Shown: piece by piece, positions 52,433-61,057 of the stretch | Layout: each line of letters opens with the position of its first letter | Numbering within the stretch: position 1 is the first letter of the stretch | Assembly: GCF_000265425.1 (NCBI RefSeq) | Contig: NC_018014.1 | Span: forward strand, 1,488,001-1,552,000 | Direction of reading: 5' to 3' | DNA length: 64,000 nucleotides | Source: Terriglobus roseus DSM 18391 | GTDB taxonomy: Bacteria; Acidobacteriota; Terriglobia; Terriglobales; Acidobacteriaceae | Program-made: the position numbers and the translations under genes | The notes under the pieces: generated by a model | Told to the model about the DNA's origin: nothing | Seen by the model: the letters and a program-made list of their open reading frames with translations, nothing else | Database searches by the model: none

Positions 52433-52540
52433 TTTGTTAGCACCCGGCTTTGTTGGCGTTGGGTGAATTGCGATTCTTTATTTGTGTGGGGCGCGAAAGT
52501 GGTGGGAGACTGGGGCGTACTTCGCTTCGTCTAACCGGCA

Positions 52541-53422
52541 ATGACGAAGACCTGGGGCAGGGCTGCGTGGGCTGGTGCACTGGCGGGCGCGGTCTTTGCC
52601 GTGGCTGCGATGGTTGCGGCGCCTGGGGTGATCTTCGCGGCCGGGACGGATGGTGGCCGGTCGTGGCATGCGCCGTTTCGTGAGTATCCCTCGGTTGAGT
52701 ATGGTCGCTTTCCGCTGCCGCCGGATTATGACCGGCAGGGTGAGTGGACGTTTGCGCGGCTGATGTTTCCGGGCGGGCCGCTGGACGGCTATCAGGGCAG
52801 ATTCGACGGGCCGTGGCAGGAGGGCATGACGCTGTGGACGCAGGATTATCCACGAGCCGATCGCGCGCTGGCCAATGCTGTTCATCGGTTGACGCGGGCG
52901 GATGCACGGTCGGTGGAGCAGTCCGTTTCGCTGGACGATGGCGACGAGATTTACAACTGGCCCTGGCTCTACGCCGTGCAGGTGGGCGAGTGGGGATTGA
53001 CCCAGAAGGAGGCTACCAAGCTGCGAGATTACCTGTTGCGCGGTGGCTTTTTCATGGCAGATGACTGCCATGGTTCGGCGGAGGAGGCCTACTTCGTGAA
53101 GACGATGAAGATGGTCTTTCCGGAGCGGCAGTTGGTGGACATTCCGGATGGCGATCCGATCTTTCACACGCTGTTCGACCTGGACGAGCGTTTCCAGGTG
53201 CCAGGGGCGGAACACGTGAATACGGGCCACAAGAAGGACGGGTATGTGGCGCGTTGGAAGGGGATCTACGACGACAAGGGCCGCATCATGGTGGCGCTGT
53301 CGTTGAACAGCGACCTTGGGGACTCGTGGGAGTTTCTGGATGACCCGCGCTACCCGGTGAAGTACTCGGCGCTGGGGACGAAGATTGGCGTGAACTATGT
53401 GCTGTACGCGATGACGCACTGA
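52541..53422 (+). CDS. DUF4159-family secreted or membrane-anchored protein
   Basis: Protein of 293 residues. An N-terminal hydrophobic segment (about 9-32, AAWAGALAGAVFAVAAMVAA) serves as signal anchor or signal peptide. The body matches DUF4159: GEWTFARLMFPGG, the NWPWLYAVQVGEWGLT region, LRDYLLRGGFFMADDCHGS (glutamine-amidotransferase-like fold context) and a C-terminal KYSALGTKIGVNYVLYAMTH. In other acidobacteria and planctomycetes, DUF4159 proteins often lie near MoxR/VWA clusters; none is adjacent here. No catalytic residues known. No clear ribosome site before the ATG at 52541. Confidence 0.85.
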   Translation: MTKTWGRAAWAGALAGAVFAVAAMVAAPGVIFAAGTDGGRSWHAPFREYPSVEYGRFPLPPDYDRQGEWTFARLMFPGGPLDGYQGRFDGPWQEGMTLWTQDYPRADRALANAVHRLTRADARSVEQSVSLDDGDEIYNWPWLYAVQVGEWGLTQKEATKLRDYLLRGGFFMADDCHGSAEEAYFVKTMKMVFPERQLVDIPDGDPIFHTLFDLDERFQVPGAEHVNTGHKKDGYVARWKGIYDDKGRIMVALSLNSDLGDSWEFLDDPRYPVKYSALGTKIGVNYVLYAMTH

Positions 53423-53446
53423 GAGAGATCGGCTAGGCTGGATTGC

Positions 53447-54286
53447 ATGAGTGCTCTTGTCTCGCCGCAGTGGGTTGCCAGCCGTCTTTCGTCGCCGGAT
53501 CTTGTGATCGTGGATGCCACCATGCCGCCTGTGGGCGTTGTGCCCAAGGTGGATACGCATGCGCTTTACCTGCAGAAGCATCTTCCTGGCGCTGTCTTCT
53601 TCGATATCGATGCGCTGTCGGATCACAGCAGCGGACTGCCACACACCATCATGAGCGATGAAGCCTTTGGCGCGGCGATGGGCGAACTTGGCATACACGA
53701 TACGGCGACGATCGTTGTCTATGAGCAGGGGGATGTCTTCTCAGCACCGCGGGCTCGGTGGAAGCTTCGCGCGATGGGCGCGAAGAATGTCCACTTGCTG
53801 GATGGAGGACTGAAGGCTTGGGAGGCCGCGGGGCTGCCGCTGGAGTCGGGTCCGGTGGTGCGTGAGCGTACGAAGTTCCATGCGACGTTGGACAAAGCCG
53901 CCGTCAAGGACTATCACCAGATCCGCGCCACGCTGGCTGCGGGTGAGCAGGTGCTGGACGCACGCAGCGAAGGACGCTTTACCGGCGCGCACCCGGAGCC
54001 GCGTGCGGGTCTGAGCAGCGGGCATATGCAGGGTGCGACGAGTATGCCGTTTCCGCATCTGGCGAACGGAGCTTCCATGAAGTCGCCGGAGGAACTGCGA
54101 GCGATCTTTGAGGCGCGGGGCGTGGATCTGCAGCAGCCGATTACGACCTCCTGCGGTTCGGGCGTGACGGCGGCGGTGGTTGCCCTGGCGCTGGAGATGG
54201 CCGGTGCCCCGAAGGTGACGCTCTACGACGGTTCGTGGGCGGAGTATGCGTCGCGCGCGGAGTCGGTGATTGTGAAGGACGTCTAG
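53447..54286 (+). CDS. Sulfurtransferase (rhodanese, thiosulfate/3-mercaptopyruvate type)
   Basis: Two-domain rhodanese of 279 residues that moves a sulfur atom from thiosulfate or mercaptopyruvate to an acceptor. N-terminal domain includes HLPGAVFFDID and the family segment VVYEQGDVFSAPRARWKLRA with HLLDGGLKAWEAAG. The C-terminal domain has VLDARSEGRFTGAHPEPRAG, GHMQGATSMPF and the active-site loop TTSCGSGVTAAVVAL, with its Cys. It starts 24 bases after the DUF4159 gene and overlaps the convergent sirtuin gene by 4 bases. No signal peptide, so cytoplasmic. Confidence 0.94.
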   Translation: MSALVSPQWVASRLSSPDLVIVDATMPPVGVVPKVDTHALYLQKHLPGAVFFDIDALSDHSSGLPHTIMSDEAFGAAMGELGIHDTATIVVYEQGDVFSAPRARWKLRAMGAKNVHLLDGGLKAWEAAGLPLESGPVVRERTKFHATLDKAAVKDYHQIRATLAAGEQVLDARSEGRFTGAHPEPRAGLSSGHMQGATSMPFPHLANGASMKSPEELRAIFEARGVDLQQPITTSCGSGVTAAVVALALEMAGAPKVTLYDGSWAEYASRAESVIVKDV

Positions 54287-54972
54287 AAGAGCGAGGGAAG
54301 TACGGCGGTAGCGGTTCCGAGCTCGATGCGATGGAAGAGGGCTGCGTTGAGCGGCTCCTCGGGTCCGACGTAGATGGTGCGGATGCCGCGCTGCCGTGCG
54401 CTGTGCACGAAACCCGCTGCGGGATACACCGATCCGGATGTGCCCACGACGAGAAGCACCGTTGCGTTGTCGAGCTGGTGGTAGATGAGGTCCATCGCGA
54501 GCGGTACTTCGCCGAACCAGACAATGTGCGGCCGGACTGCCGCGCCGCAGGTTTCGCAGGTGGGCAGCTTGCCAAGGTACTGCTCACGATCCGGGAACGG
54601 GATTGCGCACTCGACGCATCGTGATTCGAAGAGGGAGCCGTGCATGTGATGAGTCTGCTTCGAGCCGGCCTGTTCGTGGAGGTCGTCCACGTTTTGCGTG
54701 CAGAGGAAGAGGCGGTCCCCCATGGCGCGCTCAAGGCGGGCGAGAGCGAGGTGACCGGCGTTGGGACGGGCGAACTCTGCGTCACGCCGGCGGGCGGAGT
54801 AGAAGCGCCAGACGAGTTGCGGGTCGGCGGCCCAGGCTTCGGGCGTGGCGACCTGCTCGACGCTGTAGCCGTTCCAGAGCCCGCCTGAGCCGCGAAAGGT
54901 GGCGAGGCCGCTCTCGGCGGAGATACCTGCTCCCGTGAGGGTGAAGACGCGATCTGAGGTGGTGAGTTGCAT
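54283..54972 (-). CDS. NAD-dependent protein deacylase, sirtuin (SIR2/CobB type)
   Basis: Cytoplasmic NAD-dependent lysine deacylase of 229 residues. NAD-binding GAGISAESGLATFRG near the N-terminus, CTQNVDDLHEQAG, catalytic His in HMHGSLFE, four zinc Cys in CVECAIPF and CETCGA, then VWFGEVP, VVGTSGSVYPAAGFV and a C-terminal YVGPEEPLNA. Class III bacterial sirtuins carry an Ala-Arg-Tyr region for desuccinylation; here WRFYSARRRDAEFA is compatible with that activity. No strong ribosome site before the ATG. Convergent with the sulfurtransferase gene. Confidence 0.94.
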   Translation of the reverse strand: MQLTTSDRVFTLTGAGISAESGLATFRGSGGLWNGYSVEQVATPEAWAADPQLVWRFYSARRRDAEFARPNAGHLALARLERAMGDRLFLCTQNVDDLHEQAGSKQTHHMHGSLFESRCVECAIPFPDREQYLGKLPTCETCGAAVRPHIVWFGEVPLAMDLIYHQLDNATVLLVVGTSGSVYPAAGFVHSARQRGIRTIYVGPEEPLNAALFHRIELGTATAVLPSLF

Positions 54973-55051
54973 CCGGACAATTATCCATGGCGGGCGGAAT
55001 TGCCGAGCGTCCGGTTGGGTCGAGTCGTTCTATCAACGAAGTGCAGTGAGT

Positions 55052-56131
55052 TTAACGCCTGCGAGGCGTGGCTGGCTTGGCGGGAGGGGTGAGCGCCTTG
55101 GCGGCGGTCGCTGGCAGGGTGAGTGCCAGCAGTTGGACCGGGTCGAGATAGGCGCCATTCCAGCGGACGCCGAAGTGCATGTGCGGTCCTGTGACGCGAC
55201 CGGTAGAGCCGCTGAGGCCGAGCCGGGCTCCCTTTTCGACGCGATCCCCTTCTTTCACGCCGAGCTTCTCAAGGTGCATGTAGATGGTGAAGAATCGGTC
55301 GCCGTGGTCGATGATGACGCAATTGCCCTCGTAGAACATGGTCTCAGCCAGGACGACGATGCCGGCGTTGGCGGCGAGGACGGGTGTGCCTTCTTTGACC
55401 GGGTAGTCGGTGCCGCGGTGGAGGCTGCTGCGCTCCTCGTTGAGGATGCGGCTCTCGCCGAAGCTTTCGGTCGAGGGTGCTGCGACGGGTTTCTGGAAGT
55501 TGCCGGACCACAGGGGCTTCAGCGTGTTGTGTGCGTAGGCCTTTGTCTTCCACGCATCGTCGCGGGCGATCTGCCGCTTCTCCTCGGCGCTGGGATTGAC
55601 GAAGTTATCGGGGACTTCTACGTCGCCGGTTTTGAAGGTGCCGGCGGCGATCTCGACCTTACGGGAGTCGCGTGCGGGCCGGCCGGCGATGATGGCGGCG
55701 ATGGCGATCTGGTAGCTGCCGGGCTGCGTCTCGACGTCGTCCCCGGCGAGCGCGTGCCAGAGCTTTGGGTCGTCGCCACGGAAGAAGAGCAGGGACTTAC
55801 CGGCGAAGGTGCCGGTGACTCGCGTTGCCGGTTTCAGGAGTTCGACGGTGATCAGCGCGGGCGAGCCCTGCTTGAGGTCGTTGGGCTGCCAAAAGATGTT
55901 CTTGACGGCGGGGGATCCGTGCGCGGCGGGTGCCTTGGCGGCAGCAGGAGCTGGCGTGGCGGGAGGAGCGGCGACTGCTGCTACGGCGACTTTAGGCGGG
56001 GCATTCGGAACGACGCGAAGGCCCGGTCCACGATCGGGGAACTGGTCTTGGGCAAGCACGGGAGCGGTCGTTGTCGTGGCCAGAAGCAGGAGACCTGCGG
56101 CAGCGACAAGACGCTTTTGGGGAGTGCTCAT
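55052..56131 (-). CDS. M23-family peptidoglycan endopeptidase-like protein
   Basis: Exported protein of about 359 residues with signal peptide (MSTPQKRLVAAAGLLLLATT to about VLAQ). An Ala/Pro-rich linker and an Ig-like part (KQGSPALITVELLKPATRVT) come before the LytM/M23 zinc domain: HRGTDYPVKEGTPVLAANAG (His and Asp ligands), HGDRFFTIYMHLEKLGVKEG and GPHMHFGVRW (catalytic and zinc His). M23 proteins cut peptide cross-links of the cell wall. The start at 56131 opens the signal peptide; a longer frame to 56248 overlaps the divergent CorC-like gene's leader. C-terminus ends in basic Pro/Ala tail (KPATPRRR). Confidence 0.9.
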   Translation of the reverse strand: MSTPQKRLVAAAGLLLLATTTTAPVLAQDQFPDRGPGLRVVPNAPPKVAVAAVAAPPATPAPAAAKAPAAHGSPAVKNIFWQPNDLKQGSPALITVELLKPATRVTGTFAGKSLLFFRGDDPKLWHALAGDDVETQPGSYQIAIAAIIAGRPARDSRKVEIAAGTFKTGDVEVPDNFVNPSAEEKRQIARDDAWKTKAYAHNTLKPLWSGNFQKPVAAPSTESFGESRILNEERSSLHRGTDYPVKEGTPVLAANAGIVVLAETMFYEGNCVIIDHGDRFFTIYMHLEKLGVKEGDRVEKGARLGLSGSTGRVTGPHMHFGVRWNGAYLDPVQLLALTLPATAAKALTPPAKPATPRRR

Positions 56132-56232
56132 GATCGGTGTGACCTCGCTCCCATGGGATTGCGCTCCCGGGGATTTGGTTGCGGCGGTCGCTGGGACTTC
56201 GCCGGTCCGGCGTCGTACCGTACACTTTCCCC

Positions 56233-57648
56233 ATGCTTGAGTCGGCATTTTTCAAGCTGATGACGGTCGCGGTGCTGATCCTGGCAAACGCGTTTTTCGT
56301 CGCAGCGGAGTTTGCCATCGTCTCAGTCCGGGAGACGCGGCTGGAACAGATGCTTCGGTCAGGTCGCGTCGGCGCAACGACCGCGCTGCGGCTGAAGCGG
56401 GAGATCGACGACTTCCTTGCTGCCAATCAGCTTGGCGTCACACTGTGTTCGCTGGCCCTGGGTTACCTGGGTGAGAGTACGGTGGCGCAGCTCTTTGAAC
56501 AGATCTTCGAGAGCATGACGTTCATTCAGCGCGTCCCGTTCCTGCGGGTGCATGCGGTCGCGGCCAGCCATGTGCTGGCGATCATCCTCGCGTTCTCCCT
56601 GATCACTTATCTTGAAGTTTTGCTTGGAGAACAGGTACCTAAGTCATTGGCTTTACAGCGCAGTGAGCGGATTGCATTGGCCGTTGCTGGACCCATGGAC
56701 GTCTTCATCCGGATCACGCGGCCTGCCGTTCGACTGCTGAAGGGATCGACTGCGCTGGTACTGCAGTTGTTTCGCGTGCCGCTTAGGGGCGAGGGTGGCG
56801 AGGTCCACTCGCCCGAGGAATTGAAGATGGTGGCGACGGCGACGCGTCGCAGCGGCCTGCTGCCAGCCTTTCAAGAGCAGATGATTCATCGCGCCATCGA
56901 TCTGAACCATGTGACTGTGCGGGAGATCATGACGCCGCGCGGGCGGATTTTCGCGCTGCCGGGGGATATGCCGGTGGAGCTGGCGTCGGCACGGATCATC
57001 GAGGAGCAGCACTCGCGGGTGCCGGTTTATGACCCGGCGCTGGGTACGGAACACATCATTGGGGTGGTGTACTCCAAGGACATCTCACGGCTGATGCACT
57101 ACCGGCGGGATAGCCGGTTGCCGGCTGCGTTGCAGGCCGCAAGTGTGCCGCTGCGGACGGTGGCGCGCGAGGTTCTTGTGGTGCCGGAGACGAAGCTTGC
57201 GGTGGACGTTCTGAAGGAGTTCCAGGAGCGTCGCCGGCAGATTGCGATTGTGGTGGATGAGTTTGGTTCGACGGTGGGATTGGTGACGGCGGAGGATGCG
57301 CTGGAGCAGCTGGTAGGTGAGCTGGAGGACGAGTTCGATCTGTCCGGGAGAGCCCTGCCGATGCCGGACAGCCGCGGCATCGTGGAGTTCGATGGGACGG
57401 TGACGCTCCGCGATCTGGCGACGCAACTGCACTGGCAGTTCCCGCGGGAGCCCGGCATTGAGACGCTGGCAGGATTCTTGCTGGCGCAGTTTGGACATCT
57501 GCCAAAGCCGGGGGAGCGGGTATGCCACGCTGGCCGCTGCTTCACCGTGACGGAGCTTACGGGACGGCGCATCAGTCGCGTGCGCGTGGAGCCTGATGAG
57601 CGGACGAAGCGATTGGCGGGTGCGGAAGGGCAGCGTGCGTCTGTATGA
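56233..57648 (+). CDS. CNNM/CorC-type membrane protein (hemolysin C family)
   Basis: Inner membrane protein of 471 residues with a DUF21/CNNM transmembrane domain (about 1-190, LANAFFVAAEFAIVSVRETR; QLGVTLCSLALGYLGE; YLEVLLGEQVPKSLALQ), two CBS domains (TVREIMTPRGRIFALP; VPVYDPALGTEHIIGVVYSKDI, and the second up to VDEFGSTVGLVTAEDALEQL) and the C-terminal CorC/HlyC domain (FDGTVTLRDLATQL...). Such proteins are linked to magnesium/cobalt efflux or homeostasis. It overlaps the ABC permease gene by 4 bases, an unusual pairing. Confidence 0.93.
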   Translation: MLESAFFKLMTVAVLILANAFFVAAEFAIVSVRETRLEQMLRSGRVGATTALRLKREIDDFLAANQLGVTLCSLALGYLGESTVAQLFEQIFESMTFIQRVPFLRVHAVAASHVLAIILAFSLITYLEVLLGEQVPKSLALQRSERIALAVAGPMDVFIRITRPAVRLLKGSTALVLQLFRVPLRGEGGEVHSPEELKMVATATRRSGLLPAFQEQMIHRAIDLNHVTVREIMTPRGRIFALPGDMPVELASARIIEEQHSRVPVYDPALGTEHIIGVVYSKDISRLMHYRRDSRLPAALQAASVPLRTVAREVLVVPETKLAVDVLKEFQERRRQIAIVVDEFGSTVGLVTAEDALEQLVGELEDEFDLSGRALPMPDSRGIVEFDGTVTLRDLATQLHWQFPREPGIETLAGFLLAQFGHLPKPGERVCHAGRCFTVTELTGRRISRVRVEPDERTKRLAGAEGQRASV

Positions 57649-58595
57649 AGGCTCTGCTTCCGGTATTCCGTCGCATCTTATTGATGTTGCCAGTGTTATG
57701 GATCATCGTCTCGCTTGTGTTTCTGCTGATCCACCTGGTTCCGGGTGATCCGATTGCGCAGATGATGGGCGAGGGCGCGAGCTCGACGGACCTGTCTGCG
57801 TTGCGGCATAGCTACGGTCTGGACCTGCCGCTGCACACACAGTACTTCCGGTATTGGCAGGGAATCTTCCATGGTGACCTCGGCAGGTCGCTCCGGTTGC
57901 GCGACTCGGTCACGAACCTGGTTCTGGCGCGTTATCCGTACACATTGCTGATGAGTGTTGCGGCATTAGTGCTGGCGCTGGTGATGGCGGTGCCGGCGGG
58001 CGTGGCGAGTGCATTGCATCGGGGGCGCGTGACAGACCGGCTGCTGGGCGGTGTGTCGCTGCTGGGGCTTTCGTTTCCGAACTTTGCGTTGGGACCGATC
58101 CTGATCCTGATCTTTTCGATCAGCCTGGGGTGGTTGCCGGTTTCTGGTGCGGGGACTGGGCCGCTGCTGGGCGGCAGCACGATGCTGCACCTGATCCTGC
58201 CGGCGGTGACGTTGGGGCTTTCGCTGGCGGCCATCCTGACACGGATGGTGAGGGCATCGATGCTGGAGGAGCTGGGACAGGACTACATCCGGACCGCCCG
58301 GGCGAAGGGGTTGCCGGAGAGAACGGTGGTCTACCGGCATGCTCTGCGGAATGCGCTGGTGCCGGTGCTGACGGTGGTCGGGTTGCAGTTCGGTTCGCTG
58401 CTCGCGGGCGCGATCGTAACGGAGACGATCTTCAGTTGGCCGGGACTGGGACGGCTGACGCTGTCGGCCATTTCGAATCGTGACTACGCGCTGGTGCAGG
58501 GCTGCACGCTGACGATCGGGCTGACGTACCTGGCGGCGAACCTGCTGACGGACCTGGCCTACACGCTTGCGAATCCTCGGCTGCGGCGGTCTTAG
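57645..58595 (+). CDS. ABC transporter permease, DppB/OppB family
   Basis: Inner membrane permease of 316 residues of the peptide/nickel type. The N-terminal span (ILLMLPVLWIIVSLVFLLIH), the family segment LVPGDPIAQMMG, five further spans, and the ATPase-contact EAA loop (EELGQDYIRTARAKGLPERT) are clear, as is ETIFSWPGLGRL near the C-terminus. It starts in an ATGA overlap with the CorC-like gene. The usual partners (DppC permease, binding protein, ATPases) are not adjacent in this window, so the complete transporter must be assembled from elsewhere or the gene has been separated. Confidence 0.92.
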   Translation: MKALLPVFRRILLMLPVLWIIVSLVFLLIHLVPGDPIAQMMGEGASSTDLSALRHSYGLDLPLHTQYFRYWQGIFHGDLGRSLRLRDSVTNLVLARYPYTLLMSVAALVLALVMAVPAGVASALHRGRVTDRLLGGVSLLGLSFPNFALGPILILIFSISLGWLPVSGAGTGPLLGGSTMLHLILPAVTLGLSLAAILTRMVRASMLEELGQDYIRTARAKGLPERTVVYRHALRNALVPVLTVVGLQFGSLLAGAIVTETIFSWPGLGRLTLSAISNRDYALVQGCTLTIGLTYLAANLLTDLAYTLANPRLRRS

Positions 58596-58628
58596 GATTG
58601 TCACGCTAGACTTGCCTTCGGAGAACCC

Positions 58629-59333
58629 ATGTCCCGAATCCACCTGGCCCTTGCTTTACTGATCACCCTGCCCGCCGTGGCGCAGACGGAGCGGCACCGG
58701 CTGCCGGTGCCCGGGATGGATGCGCCGAAGCCGGTGCCGGGAGCACCCACGCCGAAGAAGCCTGGCGGAGCGAAAGGCATCACGGAACCGGACGATCCGG
58801 AGCATCCGACGCCGGCTGCGCGTGACTTTCACGACGCGAAGTATCGCCTTTCGTTTCATGTACCTGCGGGGTGGAACTTCGAGCGACGGGATGGGGTCCT
58901 GTCGAACTTTGGCGTGGATGTTCGAACGACGAAGCGAACGCTGGATGTGCGTGGCGTGGCGTCGATCAACTTCAACCCGTATCCGGTTTCCACGTTTTCT
59001 GGCGCCACGTTTTATTACTCGGTGATGCCAAATGCGACCGCGGCGAGCTGTGCGGCGCAGGCGATGACTGCACCTTTGAAGCCGCAGAGTGATGTGCGCG
59101 TGGGTGGTTTGCCGTTCAAGCATGGTCGCGACGAGAACGGCCACGTCTGCACGGAATCGCGCGATGAGGTCTTTACGGCGTTACAGGGGCGCAGCTGCCT
59201 GCGGTTTGACCTGGTGGTGAATACGTTCTGTTCGCAGACCAGTGGCGCGATGGAGATTTCGAAGGACCAGCTTGCCGATGTGCAGGGTCGGCTGGGGAAG
59301 ATACTGGACTCTTTAAAGGTTGAAAGCAAGTAA
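58629..59333 (+). CDS. Secreted hypothetical protein
   Basis: Exported protein of 234 residues with signal peptide (MSRIHLALALLITLPAVAQT), a Pro-rich linker (about 25-60) and a compact domain that starts YRLSFHVPAGWNFERRDG, resembling the PsbP/MOG1-like fold ('pressed' beta sheet) often described in acidobacterial hypothetical proteins. Three or four Cys (SCAAQ, HVCTES, SCLRF, TFCSQ) could form disulfides. It follows the permease gene by 33 bases and may be co-transcribed. No enzymatic motif; fold call is tentative. Confidence 0.75.
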   Translation: MSRIHLALALLITLPAVAQTERHRLPVPGMDAPKPVPGAPTPKKPGGAKGITEPDDPEHPTPAARDFHDAKYRLSFHVPAGWNFERRDGVLSNFGVDVRTTKRTLDVRGVASINFNPYPVSTFSGATFYYSVMPNATAASCAAQAMTAPLKPQSDVRVGGLPFKHGRDENGHVCTESRDEVFTALQGRSCLRFDLVVNTFCSQTSGAMEISKDQLADVQGRLGKILDSLKVESK

Positions 59334-59418
59334 CAGCGTTCTCGATACTTCTGGTGGTGAGACTGCAAGACGAATCTCTTTCAAGCCGTACCCGCTGGTT
59401 CGTGCTTCGCGCGAAGAT

Positions 59419-59456
59419 CCCACTCATGACGATAGGGCCGTCATGAATGGGGCACC
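59419..59456. repeat. Palindromic intergenic repeat, copy B (CCCA...TGGGGCACC)
   Basis: CCCAC at 59419-59423, a perfect 8-bp stem TCATGACG / CGTCATGA (59424-59431 and 59439-59446) with a 7-nt loop, then ATGGGGCACC. The outer CCCA pairs with TGGG (59448-59451). Same framework as copy A at 52399 but a wholly different inner stem. It is the only feature in the 171-base gap between convergent genes. Confidence 0.65.
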
Positions 59457-59504
59457 TAAATTCGTAGCTCCACGACCATCCGAAACCTTTGGCTCAAAAA
59501 TCTG

Positions 59505-59984
59505 TCACGCGTCGAACTCGATGGGTTCGACGGTGATGTTGCCTTCGGAGATCATCACGAAGGCCATGGCGATGGGTAGTTTGAAGCGGCGGGGGCCGAC
59601 GCTGCCCGGGTTCAGGTAGAGGACACCATTGCGGGTATCGTGGCCGGGTTTGTGAGAGTGGCCGCTGATGACGACGCGGACCCCGGCGGCGGTGGGACTG
59701 ATGTCGAGGTCAGCTACCGAGTGGACCAGGTAAAAGGTGACGCCTGCGATCTCGACCATCTCGGTTGCGGGAAGATCGGCGCAAGGGCTGTGGACGTCGA
59801 TGTTGCCTCGGATTGCGGTGACGGGTGCAATCGCGGAGAGCTGGTCGAGGAAGTCGGCGTTGCCGACGTCGCCCGCGTGCAGGATGTGATCGACGCCCTG
59901 AATCTTTGCAATGACTTCCGGTCGCAGCAAGCCGTGGGTGTCGGAGAGAACGGCGATTCGGGTATGGCGGATTGCGCTGGTCAT
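59505..59984 (-). CDS. YfcE/MJ0936-type metallophosphoesterase
   Basis: Cytoplasmic phosphodiesterase-like protein of 159 residues with the complete two-metal calcineurin motif set: IAVLSDTHGLLRP, DHILHAGDVGNADF, AIRGNIDVHS (usual GNCD replaced by GNID), VHSVADLDI, VVISGHSHKPGHD and YLNPGSVGPRRF. Small family members hydrolyse phosphodiesters in vitro; the natural substrate is unknown. No strong ribosome site. Convergent with the upstream hypothetical gene and divergent from the first Xer gene. Confidence 0.92.
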   Translation of the reverse strand: MTSAIRHTRIAVLSDTHGLLRPEVIAKIQGVDHILHAGDVGNADFLDQLSAIAPVTAIRGNIDVHSPCADLPATEMVEIAGVTFYLVHSVADLDISPTAAGVRVVISGHSHKPGHDTRNGVLYLNPGSVGPRRFKLPIAMAFVMISEGNITVEPIEFDA

Positions 59985-60106
59985 TTGATATCTGTCAGTT
60001 GGCGGCGGCAGTTGGTTTGGCGATTTGAGGGCACGATCAAAAGCATATCGAGTTAGATTCCGGTGTCTATCCGATCTACCGCACCGCCGACATAATCGGA
60101 GGTGCG

Positions 60107-61057
60107 ATGAACGTCCCGCAACCCACTCCCGGAAAGCCTGAACCCTGCCGTAACGCGCAGCTTGTGCGCGAGTACGTGACGTGCCTGCGTGTGGAGCGTG
60201 GGTTGCGCCCGCTGACGTGCGAGGCGTACGTGAGGGATCTGCAGCAGTTTTCGGAGCACCTGGAAGAGACGTCTGGAGTTTTGCAGGCGGCGACCCGCGA
60301 GGATGTCGCCGGGTGGATGGAGCATCTGCGGACGCATGACCGGACGGACCGGTCCGTTGCGCGGAAGCTGAGCTGCCTGCGCGGCTTTTATAAGTGGATG
60401 CTGCTGGACAAGCGCATTGCGCACGACCCTACGGTGAACATTGAAGCGCCTTCGACGTGGAAGGTGCTGCCCAAGTCGCTGGCCGAGAGTGAAGTGAACG
60501 GCATGCTGGAGCAAACGGCGATGGCCGCGAGCCATCCGCAGGCGGGTGGTCTGCAACTGCGGGATCATGCGTTGATGGAGCTGCTGTATGCCGGTGGTCT
60601 GCGCGCGGGCGAGATTGTCTCGTTGCGCGTGGAGGATCTGCACCTGGACCAGCAGCGCGCGCAGGTGCGCGGCAAGGGCGACAAGGAACGGATTGTGCCG
60701 CTGGGTAATGCGGCCTGTGCGGCTCTGCAGGCTTATCTGGAGCGAGGCCGTGCGGAGCTGGCGGGCAAGGGCTTGCAGAGAGCCCTATTCCTTTCGGTTC
60801 GTGGGAAACCCCTGACGACGCAGGTGGTGTGGTCGATTGTGAAGGGGACGAATTCCAGCGCGAGTCCTCACAAGCTGCGGCATAGCTGCGCGACCCACAT
60901 GGTGGAGCATGGCGCCGACCTGCGCAGTGTGCAGACGTTGCTGGGCCATGCCGACATTGCGACGACGCAGGTCTATACGCACCTGGCGCTGGGGCGGCTG
61001 AAGGAAGTGCATCGGATGCACCATCCGCGTGGACGGCGGCGGACGGAGGCGGCATGA
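60107..61057 (+). CDS. Tyrosine recombinase, XerC/XerD type (first of tandem pair)
   Basis: Site-specific recombinase of 316 residues. N-terminal SAM-like core-binding domain ([19 protein letters not shown]), then the catalytic domain with Arg in [16 protein letters not shown], Lys in [14 protein letters not shown], His-x-x-Arg in [11 protein letters not shown], His in [11 protein letters not shown] and the nucleophile Tyr in TTQVYTH. Xer proteins resolve chromosome dimers at dif. GGAGG lies 5 bases before the ATG. It overlaps a second Xer gene by 4 bases, so the pair is translated together. Which is XerC and which XerD cannot be settled by eye. Confidence 0.93.
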   Translation: MNVPQPTPGKPEPCRNAQLVREYVTCLRVERGLRPLTCEAYVRDLQQFSEHLEETSGVLQAATREDVAGWMEHLRTHDRTDRSVARKLSCLRGFYKWMLLDKRIAHDPTVNIEAPSTWKVLPKSLAESEVNGMLEQTAMAASHPQAGGLQLRDHALMELLYAGGLRAGEIVSLRVEDLHLDQQRAQVRGKGDKERIVPLGNAACAALQAYLERGRAELAGKGLQRALFLSVRGKPLTTQVVWSIVKGTNSSASPHKLRHSCATHMVEHGADLRSVQTLLGHADIATTQVYTHLALGRLKEVHRMHHPRGRRRTEAA

